Origin: Achromobacter dolens
GTDB lineage: Bacteria > Pseudomonadota > Gammaproteobacteria > Burkholderiales > Burkholderiaceae_B
Direction of reading: 5' to 3'
Assembly: GCF_902859745.1 (NCBI RefSeq)
Contig: NZ_CADIJW010000051.1
Coordinates: 1-39,895 of the forward strand
Length of the DNA stretch: 39,895 nucleotides
The position numbers and the translations under genes were made by a program. Below the pieces are notes generated by a model. The model worked only from the letters and a program-made list of their open reading frames with translations. It made no database searches and had not been told where the DNA came from. Below are positions 8,033 to 17,921 of this stretch, in pieces. Each line of letters begins with the position of its first letter. The stretch's first letter is position 1.

Positions 8033-8712
8033 TTGCGTTGCTTATCCTTCAGCATGGTTTCGACTTCGCGGGCCTTGTCCTGCATGCCGGGCACGCCTTC
8101 CTTGGCGGCCTGCTTGTAGGTGCGCAGGGCCTGCAGCAGTTGCAGGTCGCCCAGGTTGGCGCGCGCGGCGGCGTAGCCCGGGTCGGCGCGCAGGGCCATT
8201 TGCAGGGCGTCCTGCGCTTTTTCAAGTTCGCCCCGGCTGGCATATAGAGCCGCCAGGTTGTTCCAGGGTTCCGGCAGCTCGGGAAAGCGGGTCGTCATCT
8301 CGGTGTAGATGTCGATGGCCTCGGCCTTGCGGTCGAGCGCGGCCAGGGCGCGCGCATGCTGGAACATCAGTTGCACGTCGGTGCCGCGCTGGTCCTTGAT
8401 CTCGGCCTCGCGCTTTTCGATCATCGCCAGCGCTTCGGCGTTGTCGCCGCGGTTCAGCAGGCGTTCGATGTGGGTGGTGATCTGCGAGGCGGACGGCTGC
8501 AGCCGGGTGTCCACGCTGGGCTGCATCGACTTGAGCACGTTGGACAGGCCGTCCCAGCCGCCCTCGGGCGGAATCGGGTCCAGGGTGGTGCGATTGGCAT
8601 TCGGGTTCTCGCCCGATCCGCCGGCCATGGATTGGGCATGGGCGCCGGCCAGCGGCGAGCCGGCCAGGGCCAGGGCGAGCAGGGTGACGCAAAAACGCGG
8701 CTTGATAGTCAC
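8029..8712 (-). CDS. Exported tetratricopeptide-repeat protein
   Basis: 227-residue protein. It has a signal peptide (GTG start, [19 protein letters not shown], cleavage after AGAHA), a low-complexity stretch ([26 protein letters not shown]) and three or so TPR units from about residue 100 ([68 protein letters not shown]). It probably acts as a periplasmic scaffold; no catalytic domain is visible. GTG 8712 is preferred because the signal peptide begins there; longer in-frame openings up to 9000 encode Arg/Pro-rich noise, and the nearer ATG is out of frame. It is the first gene of the TPR-ppi-lpxH operon, with an ATGA overlap downstream. Confidence 0.8.
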   Translation of the reverse strand: MTIKPRFCVTLLALALAGSPLAGAHAQSMAGGSGENPNANRTTLDPIPPEGGWDGLSNVLKSMQPSVDTRLQPSASQITTHIERLLNRGDNAEALAMIEKREAEIKDQRGTDVQLMFQHARALAALDRKAEAIDIYTEMTTRFPELPEPWNNLAALYASRGELEKAQDALQMALRADPGYAAARANLGDLQLLQALRTYKQAAKEGVPGMQDKAREVETMLKDKQRK

Positions 8713-8998
8713 GTGGGCATCCGTTAAAAGTCGTGGCCGGCCGGCGCTGACGCGCGCGGCCGGGCCGCTTGCTATACTTGACGACCGCCATTTTAGCCTC
8801 GGTTGGGTTTTTGGCTCGACAATGGGTGAATTCGGTGGGTAAGGCCGGTAGGTGAAGCCGGTGGGCACGCAGACTGGATGACGCGAACCCGGGCATCGCC
8901 CGAACCACCCGGCCGGACGCCAAGCCTCGAAGGTATCGTCCTTCGGGCGCAACGATTTCCGCGGCCGCCACGGAAAGAACAGGACCATCACAAGCGCC

Positions 8999-10453
<1,455 letters not shown>

Positions 10454-10473
10454 ACCCCCTGGATACGCCCGCC

Positions 10474-11118
10474 ATGTCCATCGCAGATACCGAGATTCCC
10501 AAGCCGGATTATTGGGAAGCCGCCGTCGCCCACCTGATGCGGCGCGACCGCATCCTGAAAAAGATCATTCCCCAGCACCCCGAGGTCTGGCTGACGTCGC
10601 GCGGCACGCCGTTCGTGACGCTGGCCCGGGCCATCATCGGGCAGCAGGTCTCTGCCAAGGCGGCCGACGCCGTCTGGGACAAGTTCCTGGAAGCCGCAGG
10701 CAAGCGTCCCACGCCGGTGGCGGTGTTGCGCGTGGGCCTGGAAGGCCTGCGCGCGGCCGGCCTGTCGCAGCGCAAGGCCGAGTACGTGCTGGATCTGGCG
10801 GTGCATTTCGGCGAACGCCGGGTGCACCCCGAGAAATGGGCGGCCATGGACGACGAGGCCGTCATTTCGGAATTGACCGCCATCCGCGGCATCGGACGCT
10901 GGACGGCGGAGATGTTTTTGATTTTCAATCTGCAGCGGCCCGATGTCCTGCCGCTGGATGATCCTGGGTTGCTCAAGGCAATCTCGCTACACTATTTCAG
11001 CGGCGAGCCTGTCTCGCGCTTCGAGGCTCGTGAAGTCTCGCTGGCGTGGCAACCCTGGCGTACCGTGGCAACCTGGTATCTGTGGCGCAGTCTGGAACCG
11101 ACGCCGGTCCAATACTGA
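10474..11118 (+). CDS. HhH-GPD DNA glycosylase (AlkA/3-methyladenine type)
   Basis: 214-residue base-excision repair enzyme removing alkylated purines. The helix-hairpin-helix and catalytic loop read AIRGIGRWTAEMFLIFNLQRPDVLPLDDPGL; the second Asp of PLDDPG is the catalytic aspartate of the AlkA branch. There are no Fe-S cysteines as in Nth/MutY. ATG 10474 is taken; a GTG at 10438 would overlap the end of cysS by 16 bases and add 12 residues. Lying 20 bp after cysS, it is likely cotranscribed with cysS and accA. Confidence 0.88.
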   Translation: MSIADTEIPKPDYWEAAVAHLMRRDRILKKIIPQHPEVWLTSRGTPFVTLARAIIGQQVSAKAADAVWDKFLEAAGKRPTPVAVLRVGLEGLRAAGLSQRKAEYVLDLAVHFGERRVHPEKWAAMDDEAVISELTAIRGIGRWTAEMFLIFNLQRPDVLPLDDPGLLKAISLHYFSGEPVSRFEAREVSLAWQPWRTVATWYLWRSLEPTPVQY

Positions 11119-11154
11119 CGCAATCCAGGTCGCCCATCTACGGAACCACACTAC

Positions 11155-12120
11155 ATGCGCAATACATTTCTGGAATTTGAACAGCCGCTCGCCGAGCTTG
11201 AGAACAAGATCGAGCAGCTGCGCTATGTGCAGGCCGATTCGGCGGTGGACATCTCCGACGAGATCGGACGTCTGCAGCAGAAGAGCCAGTCGCTGGCCAA
11301 GGAGATCTACGCCAAGCTCACGCCTTGGCAGACGGCGCTGGTCGCCCGCCACCCCCAGCGTCCCTACACGCTGGACTACGTGCGCGAGATCTTCACCGAC
11401 TTCCACGAACTGCACGGCGACCGCATGTACGCCGACGACCAGTCCATCGTGGGCGGCCTGGCGCGCTTCAACGGCACGCCCTGCATGGTGATCGGCCACC
11501 AGAAGGGCCGCGACACCAAGGAACGCGCCGCGCGCAACTTCGGCATGCCGCGTCCGGAAGGCTACCGCAAGGCCCTGCGCCTGATGCGCCTGGCCGAGAA
11601 GTTCGGCATTCCCGTGTTCACCTTCGTCGACACCCCGGGCGCCTATCCCGGCATCGGCGCCGAGGAACGCGGCCAGTCCGAAGCCATCGGCCACAACCTG
11701 TACGCCATGGCCGAACTGAAGGTGCCCGTGATCGTCACCATCATCGGCGAAGGCGGCTCGGGCGGCGCGCTGGCGATCGCCGTGGGCAACGCCGTGCTGA
11801 TGCTGCAGTACGCGACCTACGCGGTGATTTCGCCCGAAGGCTGCGCCTCGATCCTGTGGCGCAGCGCCGACAAGGCGCCCGAGGCCGCCGAGGCGCTCGC
11901 CATCATCGCCCCGCGCCTGAAGGACCTGGGCCTGGTCGACCGCGTCATCAACGAACCCGTGGGCGGCGCGCACCGCGACCCGCGCGTCATGGCGCGCCTG
12001 CTGCGCCGCGCGCTCGGCGACGCCCTGCGCCAGTTGCAGGGCATGACGCCCGAGCAACTGGTGGAACAGCGGGTGCAACGCCTGCTGTCCTACGGCGCCT
12101 TCCAGGAAGTGCGCGCCTGA
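11155..12120 (+). CDS. accA: Acetyl-CoA carboxylase carboxyltransferase subunit alpha
   Basis: 321-residue subunit that with AccD transfers carboxyl from biotin to acetyl-CoA, the committed step of fatty acid synthesis. Visible: N-terminal helical [60 protein letters not shown] and [16 protein letters not shown] (oxyanion and acyl-CoA site). Full length. It starts 36 bp after the glycosylase gene and precedes tilS by 61 bp, an order (accA-tilS) shared with E. coli and many proteobacteria. Confidence 0.96.
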   Translation: MRNTFLEFEQPLAELENKIEQLRYVQADSAVDISDEIGRLQQKSQSLAKEIYAKLTPWQTALVARHPQRPYTLDYVREIFTDFHELHGDRMYADDQSIVGGLARFNGTPCMVIGHQKGRDTKERAARNFGMPRPEGYRKALRLMRLAEKFGIPVFTFVDTPGAYPGIGAEERGQSEAIGHNLYAMAELKVPVIVTIIGEGGSGGALAIAVGNAVLMLQYATYAVISPEGCASILWRSADKAPEAAEALAIIAPRLKDLGLVDRVINEPVGGAHRDPRVMARLLRRALGDALRQLQGMTPEQLVEQRVQRLLSYGAFQEVRA

Positions 12121-12131
12121 GCGAAGCGCGC

Positions 12132-12151
12132 GCGCCGGCCTTGGCCGGCGC
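12132..12151. other. GC-rich hairpin between accA and tilS
   Basis: GCGCCGGCC and GGCCGGCGC flank a 2-base centre (12141-12142). No T run follows, so it is not an intrinsic terminator. It could modulate accA/tilS transcript stability. Confidence 0.4.
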
Positions 12152-12181
12152 CGCGGCCGCTTCCGGCCCGCGCCCGCCGCC

Positions 12182-13261
12182 ATGACTTCCCGCCCCGCGT
12201 CCGACTCGACTGCCGCGGGGACCCCTTTCCCCCATCCCGTCTCGCCCGACCTGATCGCGGCCCTGCGCCGCGCCCTGCAAGCCCTGCCGCGGCCGCCTGG
12301 GCGGTTCGCCGTGGCTGTCAGCGGCGGCGCCGACTCGGCCATGCTGGCGGTCCATGCCGCCGCCGTGGCGCGGGAGCTGGGCGCCGGCGTGGCGCTGCTG
12401 CACGTGCATCACGGCCTGCAGGCCGCCGCCGACGGCTGGCGCGATCAGGTCCAGGCCCTGGCCGGTCTGCTGGAACTGCCGCTGCGCCAGGCCCGCGTCG
12501 AGGTCGACGCGGCCGGCGGCAAGGGCATCGAGGCCGCCGCGCGCGACGCCCGCTATGCCGCGCTGGCGCGGCTGGCGGACGAGGAGGGCATCGGCCTGGT
12601 CCTGCTGGCGCACCACCGCAACGACCAGGCCGAGACCGTGTTGCTGCGCCTGCTGCGCGGCACCGGGCTGGCCGGCATGGCGGCCATGGCGCCGCTCACA
12701 TCGCGTGACGGCCTGACCTATCTGCGGCCGTGGCTGGAGCAGGACCGGACGACGATCCTGCAGGCCGCGCGGCAGTTTGCCGACGCCACCGGCTGGCACG
12801 CGGTGCGGGACCCGACCAACGCCGATCCGCGCTACACCCGCGCCGCGCTGCGCGAATTGCTGGCGCCGGTGCTGGATGCGCGCTGGCCCGGCTGGCGCGC
12901 CATCGTCGCGCGCCACGCCCGGCACATGGCCGAGGCGGGTGAGATCCTGGACGAGGTGGCGCGCGAGGACTTCGCCGCGCTGGAGCCGGGCGCGGACGGC
13001 GCCAGCTTCTCGCTGGCGGCCTGGCGGCGGCTGTCGCCGGCGCGCCAGGCGCACGTGCTGCGCCACTGGATGGCGCAGCAGGGCGCCCGCATGCCGACCG
13101 AGGCGCGCCTGAACGACCTGCTGCGCCAACTGCGCGGCCTGCACAGCCTGGGGCACGACCGCCAGTTGCGGGTCGAACAGGCCGGCCACGTGGTGCGCTG
13201 CCATCGCGGGCGGGTGTGGATCGAGCCGCAGCCGGATCCGCAGACGCCGGCGTCACGCTAG
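12182..13261 (+). CDS. tilS: tRNA(Ile)-lysidine synthase TilS
   Basis: 359-residue ATP-dependent enzyme that converts C34 of the CAU-anticodon tRNA-Ile to lysidine so that it reads AUA. The PP-loop SGGADS lies at 47-52, followed by HVHHGLQ and AHHRNDQAETVLLRLLRGTGLAGM. E. coli TilS is about 430 residues. This protein ends soon after the middle domain and appears to lack the C-terminal TilS_C domain, a shorter form I believe occurs in related genera. ATG 12182 follows accA directly. Confidence 0.92.
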   Translation: MTSRPASDSTAAGTPFPHPVSPDLIAALRRALQALPRPPGRFAVAVSGGADSAMLAVHAAAVARELGAGVALLHVHHGLQAAADGWRDQVQALAGLLELPLRQARVEVDAAGGKGIEAAARDARYAALARLADEEGIGLVLLAHHRNDQAETVLLRLLRGTGLAGMAAMAPLTSRDGLTYLRPWLEQDRTTILQAARQFADATGWHAVRDPTNADPRYTRAALRELLAPVLDARWPGWRAIVARHARHMAEAGEILDEVAREDFAALEPGADGASFSLAAWRRLSPARQAHVLRHWMAQQGARMPTEARLNDLLRQLRGLHSLGHDRQLRVEQAGHVVRCHRGRVWIEPQPDPQTPASR

Positions 13262-13333
13262 CGCAAAAGGTGGGGGGGCGCCCGGTACCCGGAGGCGCCG
13301 CGCGCAGGGAAATCCGCGGCTGGCGCCGTCGAA

Positions 13334-13364
13334 TTCTGGCCAGAACGACATTTTTCCGGAAAAA
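13334..13364. promoter_or_regulatory. Two adjacent perfect palindromes upstream of lysC
   Basis: TTCTGGCCAGAA (13334-13345) and TTTTTCCGGAAAAA (13351-13364) are perfect dyads 5 bp apart. A third imperfect TTCC-CT-GGAA lies at 13372-13381. They sit in an A/T-rich island between tilS and lysC and all contain TTC..GAA-type arms. A regulatory role is inferred. Confidence 0.4.
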
Positions 13365-13396
13365 ACGACCGTTCCCTGGAAAGAAAATTCCATGGC

Positions 13397-13426
13397 CTGC
13401 GCAAATTTTTACCGTCGGGATAGAAT
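13397..13426 (+). promoter_or_regulatory. Candidate lysC promoter
   Basis: TAGAAT at 13421-13426 is a good -10. The best -35 position holds CTGCGC (13397-13402, 18-bp spacer), which is weak. Transcription would start near 13433, giving a 47-base leader. No lysine-riboswitch structure is apparent. Confidence 0.35.
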
Positions 13427-13479
13427 ATGAGGTTTTGCCCGCCCCCACTCTTGCGGCGGGTCCCCAGCCAGAGTACGAG

Positions 13480-14745
13480 ATGTCCCTGATCGTTCATAAA
13501 TATGGCGGTACTTCGATGGGCTCGGTCGAGCGCATCAGGAACGTGGCGCGACGCGTCGCGAAGTGGCACGCTGCCGGCCACCAGGTTGTCGTGGTGCCGT
13601 CGGCCATGGCAGGCGAAACCAATCGCCTGCTGGGCCTGGCGCGCGAGATTACGCCCCAGCCCGACGCGCGCGAGCTCGACATGATCGCCGCCACCGGCGA
13701 GCAGGCCAGCAGCGGCCTGTTGGCCATCGCGCTGCAGGCCGAAGGCGTCGCCGCCCGCAGCTACGCGGGCTGGCAGGTGCCGGTGCGCACCGATTCGTCG
13801 TTCACCAAGGCCCGCATCACCTCGATCGACGACGCCCGCATCCGCGGCGACCTCGACGCCGGCCGCGTGGTCATCGTCACCGGCTTCCAGGGCGTGGACC
13901 CTGACGGCCACATCACCACCCTGGGCCGCGGCGGCTCCGACACCTCGGCCGTGGCCGTGGCGGCGGCGCTCAAGGCCGATGAATGCCTGATCTACACCGA
14001 TGTGGATGGCGTCTACACGACCGATCCGCGGGTGGTGCCCGAAGCGCGCCGCATGGCCGTCGTTTCCTTCGAGGAAATGCTGGAAATGGCCTCGCTGGGC
14101 TCCAAGGTCCTGCAGATCCGCTCGGTCGAATTCGCCGGCAAATACCGTGTGCCGACGCGGGTGCTGTCCTCGCTGACCGACCCGCTCATCCCGCTCGACG
14201 AAGAAATGCGTTCGGGCACGCTGATTACTTTTGAGGAAGACGAAAAAATGGAAGCCGCCGTTGTCTCCGGCATCGCCTTCAGCCGCGACGAAGCCAAAAT
14301 CACCCTGCTGGGCGTGCCCGACAAGCCCGGCATCGCCTTCTCGATCCTGGGCCCTGTCGCCGCCGCCAACATCGACGTCGACATGATCGTGCAGAACCAG
14401 TCCGTGGCTGGCACGACCGATTTCTCGTTCACCGTGAACCGCAACGAGTTCGCGCGCGCCGTCGACCTGCTCAAGCGCGAAGTCATCCCCGCCGTGGGCG
14501 CGCGTGAACTGTCTACCGATGAAAAGGTCGCCAAGGTCTCGATCGTCGGCATCGGCATGCGCTCGCACGTTGGCGTGGCCAGCCTGATGTTCCAGACGCT
14601 TTCGCAGGAAAGCATCAACATCCAGATGATCAGCACCAGCGAGATCAAGACCTCGGTCATCATCGACGACAAGTACATGGAACTGGGCGTGCGCGCGCTG
14701 CACAAGGCCTTCGGCCTGGACCAGGCGCCCGCCGCCAAGGCCTGA
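13480..14745 (+). CDS. lysC: Aspartate kinase
   Basis: 421-residue monofunctional aspartokinase, the first step toward lysine, threonine and methionine. The kinase domain begins IVHKYGGTSMGS and contains TLGRGGSDTSAVAVAAAL and DVDGVYTTDPR. Two ACT regulatory domains occupy about 265-410 (LLGVPDKPGIAFSILGPVAAANIDVDMI; VSIVGIGMRSHVGVASLMFQTL), so feedback inhibition by pathway amino acids is expected. ATG 13480 begins at the family's conserved N-terminus; the in-frame opening to 13216 overlaps tilS. Met257 is preceded by its own GAGGA, suggesting a separate beta subunit. Confidence 0.95.
   Translation: MSLIVHKYGGTSMGSVERIRNVARRVAKWHAAGHQVVVVPSAMAGETNRLLGLAREITPQPDARELDMIAATGEQASSGLLAIALQAEGVAARSYAGWQVPVRTDSSFTKARITSIDDARIRGDLDAGRVVIVTGFQGVDPDGHITTLGRGGSDTSAVAVAAALKADECLIYTDVDGVYTTDPRVVPEARRMAVVSFEEMLEMASLGSKVLQIRSVEFAGKYRVPTRVLSSLTDPLIPLDEEMRSGTLITFEEDEKMEAAVVSGIAFSRDEAKITLLGVPDKPGIAFSILGPVAAANIDVDMIVQNQSVAGTTDFSFTVNRNEFARAVDLLKREVIPAVGARELSTDEKVAKVSIVGIGMRSHVGVASLMFQTLSQESINIQMISTSEIKTSVIIDDKYMELGVRALHKAFGLDQAPAAKA
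14233..14250 (+). promoter_or_regulatory. Possible internal start for an aspartokinase beta subunit
   Basis: GAGGA (14233-14237), 10 bases, then ATG (14248-14250) at codon 257. The product would be about 165 residues covering both ACT domains. Bacillus subtilis and Corynebacterium lysC use an internal start at nearly the same codon (about 247-250) to make the beta chain of an alpha2-beta2 enzyme. Confidence 0.45.
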
Positions 14746-14815
14746 GCGACGCGGGTCCGGCACGGTTTTTTTCACGCCCGCGGCATTGCGCGGGCAACAG
14801 TGTAAAAAGTCGTGC

Positions 14816-14821
14816 TAGAAT
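14816..14821 (+). promoter_or_regulatory. -10 element for tRNA-Ser
   Basis: TAGAAT lies 12 bp before the tRNA 5' end. The -35 position (GGCAAC region) is poor. A perfect GCCCGCG/CGCGGGC hairpin (14776-14795) just upstream lacks a T run. Confidence 0.4.
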
Positions 14822-14833
14822 CTCGTTCTCTTC

Positions 14834-14926
14834 GGAGATGTGCCCGAGAGGCTGAAGGGGCTCCCCTGCTAAGGGAGTATGTGGCTAAAAACTGCATCGT
14901 GGGTTCGAATCCCACCATCTCCGCCA
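14834..14926 (+). tRNA. tRNA-Ser (anticodon GCU)
   Basis: A 93-base type II tRNA with encoded CCA. The acceptor GGAGATG pairs with CATCTCC, the discriminator is G, and the anticodon stem CTCCC/GGGAG has loop CTGCTAA with anticodon GCT at 14868-14870. There is a long variable arm and T-loop TTCGAAT. It reads serine AGC/AGU. Confidence 0.97.
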
Positions 14927-14931
14927 GATTT

Positions 14932-14953
14932 CCAGCCTGGCATGCCAGGCTGG
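14932..14953. repeat. 22-bp perfect palindrome after tRNA-Ser
   Basis: CCAGCCTGGCA is followed directly by its reverse complement. It lies 5 bp after the tRNA CCA and just before the terminator. It may act as a 3'-trailer hairpin in tRNA processing or as a pre-terminator pause. Confidence 0.6.
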
Positions 14954-14957
14954 CAAG

Positions 14958-14990
14958 AAACCCGCAGAACGCAAGTTCTGCGGGTTTTTT
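14958..14990 (+). terminator. Rho-independent terminator of tRNA-Ser
   Basis: AAACCCGCAGAAC (14958-14970), tetraloop GCAA, perfect 13-base complement (14975-14987), with the T run continuing to 14990. Confidence 0.93.
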
Positions 14991-15074
14991 CTTTGCGCGC
15001 GCGTCGTCACGCGGCGGGCCGGCGCCACGTCGGCTTTAAGAAAATTCTTGGTTTGGGCGGTAGGACGGAATTCT

Positions 15075-17921
15075 ATGATCGGCGGCATGATCGTAGCCCC
15101 CCGCACCCGGGAAGCCCCGACCGCGGCGGCGCCGGGGCTGTCCATGCTTTTACTGCACCTGTTCGCCGTCGCGCTCGCGGCCTGCATCCTGGTGGGGACC
15201 GCGCTGTACGCCTACGGGGCGTTCACCGCCGAGGTCTCGAAGTACCGCCGCCGCATGAATGCTGGCGCCTACAACGCCCAGTTGTATTTCGACCAGCGCG
15301 AGGCGCTGCTGCGTTCCGTGGCGGCTTCAACTGTGCGCAACAGCCGCCGCCTGCCGCTGTCGCAGATGCCGCAGACGCTCGGTCCCTCCGGCCAGGTCAC
15401 CGTGGCGCCGCTGGCCGATGCCGGCGGCGCCTTTGACTGGGCGTTGATCCTCACGCCGCGCGATCGCGTCAACGTGGCGCAACTGCGCGCCCACATCGTC
15501 TACGTCTCGCCGTCCGGCGGCGCGGCCGCCCGCCTGGCGATGCCGGCAGATGGCGGCGTCACGCCGATGTCCGGCGACACCGCCCGCTGGCTGGCGCAGG
15601 CGCTGCGGCTGCGCAGCGCGCGGCCGGGGCCGGACGGCCGCACGCCGATCGTCTGGCTGCGGCCGCCGATGGATCCGGCCAATCGCCTGTTCCTCTACAC
15701 GCCGGCCGATGTCGCGGGCGAGGACCGCACCTGGATCGGGCTCGAGGTGGGCGGCCTGGGGGCGGTGCTCGACCCGGTGGAGTGCGCCAGCGGAGGGGCC
15801 AGCTACGCGCTGTATGACGGCGACGGCGCCATGGCCCTGCATGGCGGCAAGCTGCCGCCGCGGGTCGAGGAGACGCCGGCCTACCTGTCGCGCGATTCGT
15901 TCCGCCTGCGCGGGGCGAGCTGGTGGCCGCAGACGCTGGTGCTGGTCAAATCGGTGGGCGAGGCGGGCTGGCGGCTGGCCTATTACGTGCCGATCAGCGA
16001 TCTGATCGAGGATGGCGCGCCGGCGTTCGAGGCGGCCGCCGGCGTGGCGCTGGCGCTGCTGGCGGCGGTGCTGCTGGCGGTACGCCATCTGCGCCTTCGG
16101 CTGGTGCGGCCGGCGCAGCGGCAATACGCGGCGCTGCTGGACAGCGTGGCGCTCAACCGCAAGATCGTCGAGGTGGCGCCGGTCGGCCTGTGCCTGCTGC
16201 GGCGCGCCGATGGCGCGGTGCTGCTGTCGAACGCCGCGGCCCGTCAATGGCTGGGCGAGCGCGACCACTGGCGCGAGACGCTGCTGCGGGCGGGCGCCGA
16301 GACCGGCGGCGAGGAATGCACGCTGGAGAACGGCCGCAGCGCCTACGTGGCGTTCGCCGCCACCACCTATCAATCCGAAGACGTCGTGCTGTGCGGCATC
16401 AGCGACATCACGGCGCAGAAGAAGGTCGAGCACGCGCTGCGCCAGGCCAAGCTGGCCACCGACCAGGCCAGCGCCTCGAAGGCGATGTTCTTTGCCGCCA
16501 TCAGCCACGAAATCCGCACGCCCCTCTACGGCATTCTCGGCACGCTCGAGCTGCTGGCCATGAGCGGCCTGAGCGCGCCGCAGCGACAGTACCTGGACAC
16601 GATCCAGCAGTCGTCGTCGACGCTGCTGCGCACCGTCAACGGCACGCTGGACCTGTCGCGCATCGAGGCCGGCCGCGAGGAGCTGGAGATCGGCGCGTTC
16701 TCGCCGGCCGAGCTGGTGGAACAGGTGGTGGCCAATTACGCGGCGCGGGCCGCCGCCAAGGGGTTGACCCTGTATGGCCTGAGCGAGGTCGGCATGCCGA
16801 TGACGGTGCGCGGCGACGCGGTGCGCATCCAGCAGATCCTCAACAATCTGGTCAGCAACGCGGTCAAGTTCACCGAGGCGGGCCGCGTGGTGCTGCGCGC
16901 CTGCGCCGCCGTCGCCCGCGAGTCGGGGCAGGTCCGGCTGCGGTTTCAGGTGGCGGACACCGGCCCGGGTATCCGCGAGGACCACCGTGCGCGGCTGTTC
17001 GAGCCGTACTTCCGGATCCCCGCGGGGCAGGGGGGCGACAGCGGCGGCACCGGCCTGGGACTGACGATCTGCCGGCGCCTGTCGGATCTGATGGGCGGCG
17101 CGCTGTCGGTGGTCAGCGAGGAAGGGCTGGGCACCAGCATTGCGTTCTGCCTGACGCTGGCGGCGGACGAGCCGGTCGGCGCCGCGCCGGTCGCGCTGGC
17201 GCCGCGGCCGGTGTATGTCGATGGCGCGGTGCCCGAAGTGGTCGACAACGTACGCGGCTGGCTGAGCGCGTGCGGCGCGGCCGCGCTGCCGTACCGCCAG
17301 GCGGGCGACGCCGCCGGGTCGGCGGATGCGGTGCTGGTGCGGACCTGGCCGCCGTCCGCGCCGGCGCCGCAGTGGCGGCAACGGCAGGTCACGGTGTGGG
17401 CGCCCGGGGCGAGCCAGGACGCCTTCATGGCCGACGCGGCCGAAGGCGTGGCGAGCGCGTCCGACCCCGCCAGCATCTGCCGCGCCGTGCGCATGGCGCA
17501 GGACGGAGTCGAGCCCGGCGCGTCCGGCGTGGCGGGGGCTGCGTCGCGGTCGCTGGACCTGCGGGTGCTGCTGGTCGAGGACAACGCGATCAATCAGCGG
17601 GTGCTGCGCGAGCAGCTCGAATACCTGGGCTGCGTGGTGACGCTGGCCAGCCAGGGCGACGAAGCCTTGCGGCAATGGCGCGCGCAGCCGTTCGACCTGG
17701 TGCTGACCGACCTGAACATGCCCGTGTCCGACGGCTACCAATTGGCGCGGGCGCTGCGCGACGCGGGCCACGCCGGACCGATCATCGGTCTGACGTCGGG
17801 CTCGAGCGCCGAGATCGTGCAGCGCGGCCTGGCCGCGGGCATGGATCAGGTGCTGGGCAAGCCATTGCCCTTCCTGGTGCTGGCGCAGACCCTGCACGGG
17901 ATCGCGAAGGATCCGACATGA
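15075..17921 (+). CDS. Membrane hybrid histidine kinase with receiver, no HPt
   Basis: 948 residues. Two membrane segments (about 24-47 and 317-337) enclose a periplasmic sensor of about 270 residues with no family I recognise. Then a PAS-like domain (355-450), HisKA with His478 in SHEIRTPLYG, HATPase (NNLVSNAVKFT, DTGPGIRED, GTGLGLTICRRL; 580-696), a degenerate receiver-like segment (about 710-810) and a true receiver (829-945; Asp879 in LTDLNMP, Thr and Lys present). There is no HPt. ATG 15075 has AGGA 9 bases upstream. Its stop overlaps the next start (ATGA). It is paralogous to the kinase at 19218; layout resembles RcsC/RocS-type kinases. Confidence 0.88.
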   Translation: MIGGMIVAPRTREAPTAAAPGLSMLLLHLFAVALAACILVGTALYAYGAFTAEVSKYRRRMNAGAYNAQLYFDQREALLRSVAASTVRNSRRLPLSQMPQTLGPSGQVTVAPLADAGGAFDWALILTPRDRVNVAQLRAHIVYVSPSGGAAARLAMPADGGVTPMSGDTARWLAQALRLRSARPGPDGRTPIVWLRPPMDPANRLFLYTPADVAGEDRTWIGLEVGGLGAVLDPVECASGGASYALYDGDGAMALHGGKLPPRVEETPAYLSRDSFRLRGASWWPQTLVLVKSVGEAGWRLAYYVPISDLIEDGAPAFEAAAGVALALLAAVLLAVRHLRLRLVRPAQRQYAALLDSVALNRKIVEVAPVGLCLLRRADGAVLLSNAAARQWLGERDHWRETLLRAGAETGGEECTLENGRSAYVAFAATTYQSEDVVLCGISDITAQKKVEHALRQAKLATDQASASKAMFFAAISHEIRTPLYGILGTLELLAMSGLSAPQRQYLDTIQQSSSTLLRTVNGTLDLSRIEAGREELEIGAFSPAELVEQVVANYAARAAAKGLTLYGLSEVGMPMTVRGDAVRIQQILNNLVSNAVKFTEAGRVVLRACAAVARESGQVRLRFQVADTGPGIREDHRARLFEPYFRIPAGQGGDSGGTGLGLTICRRLSDLMGGALSVVSEEGLGTSIAFCLTLAADEPVGAAPVALAPRPVYVDGAVPEVVDNVRGWLSACGAAALPYRQAGDAAGSADAVLVRTWPPSAPAPQWRQRQVTVWAPGASQDAFMADAAEGVASASDPASICRAVRMAQDGVEPGASGVAGAASRSLDLRVLLVEDNAINQRVLREQLEYLGCVVTLASQGDEALRQWRAQPFDLVLTDLNMPVSDGYQLARALRDAGHAGPIIGLTSGSSAEIVQRGLAAGMDQVLGKPLPFLVLAQTLHGIAKDPT

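Noticed and set aside
8820-8870. G-rich imperfect direct repeats (GGTGGGTAAGGCCGG, GGTGAAGCCGGTGGG) upstream of cysS
   Set aside because: Too short and degenerate to call a repeat element or a CRISPR-like array; probably low-complexity spacer.
13262-13479. Lysine riboswitch in the lysC leader
   Set aside because: No multi-helix structure or conserved L-box bases seen, and the plausible transcript start leaves only about 47 leader bases.
14776-14795. GCCCGCG/CGCGGGC hairpin after lysC as a terminator
   Set aside because: Stem is perfect but no T run follows on either strand; the nearby TTTTTTT precedes the stem.
14885-15187. Minus-strand 100-codon frame ending WWDSNPRCSF
   Set aside because: Antisense of tRNA-Ser plus its terminator, the same kind of artefact.
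15327-17897. Minus-strand 856-codon frame opposite kinase 1 (and similar long frames opposite other genes)
   Set aside because: Long antisense frames are expected at high third-position GC; composition is Arg/Gln/His-rich with no domain.
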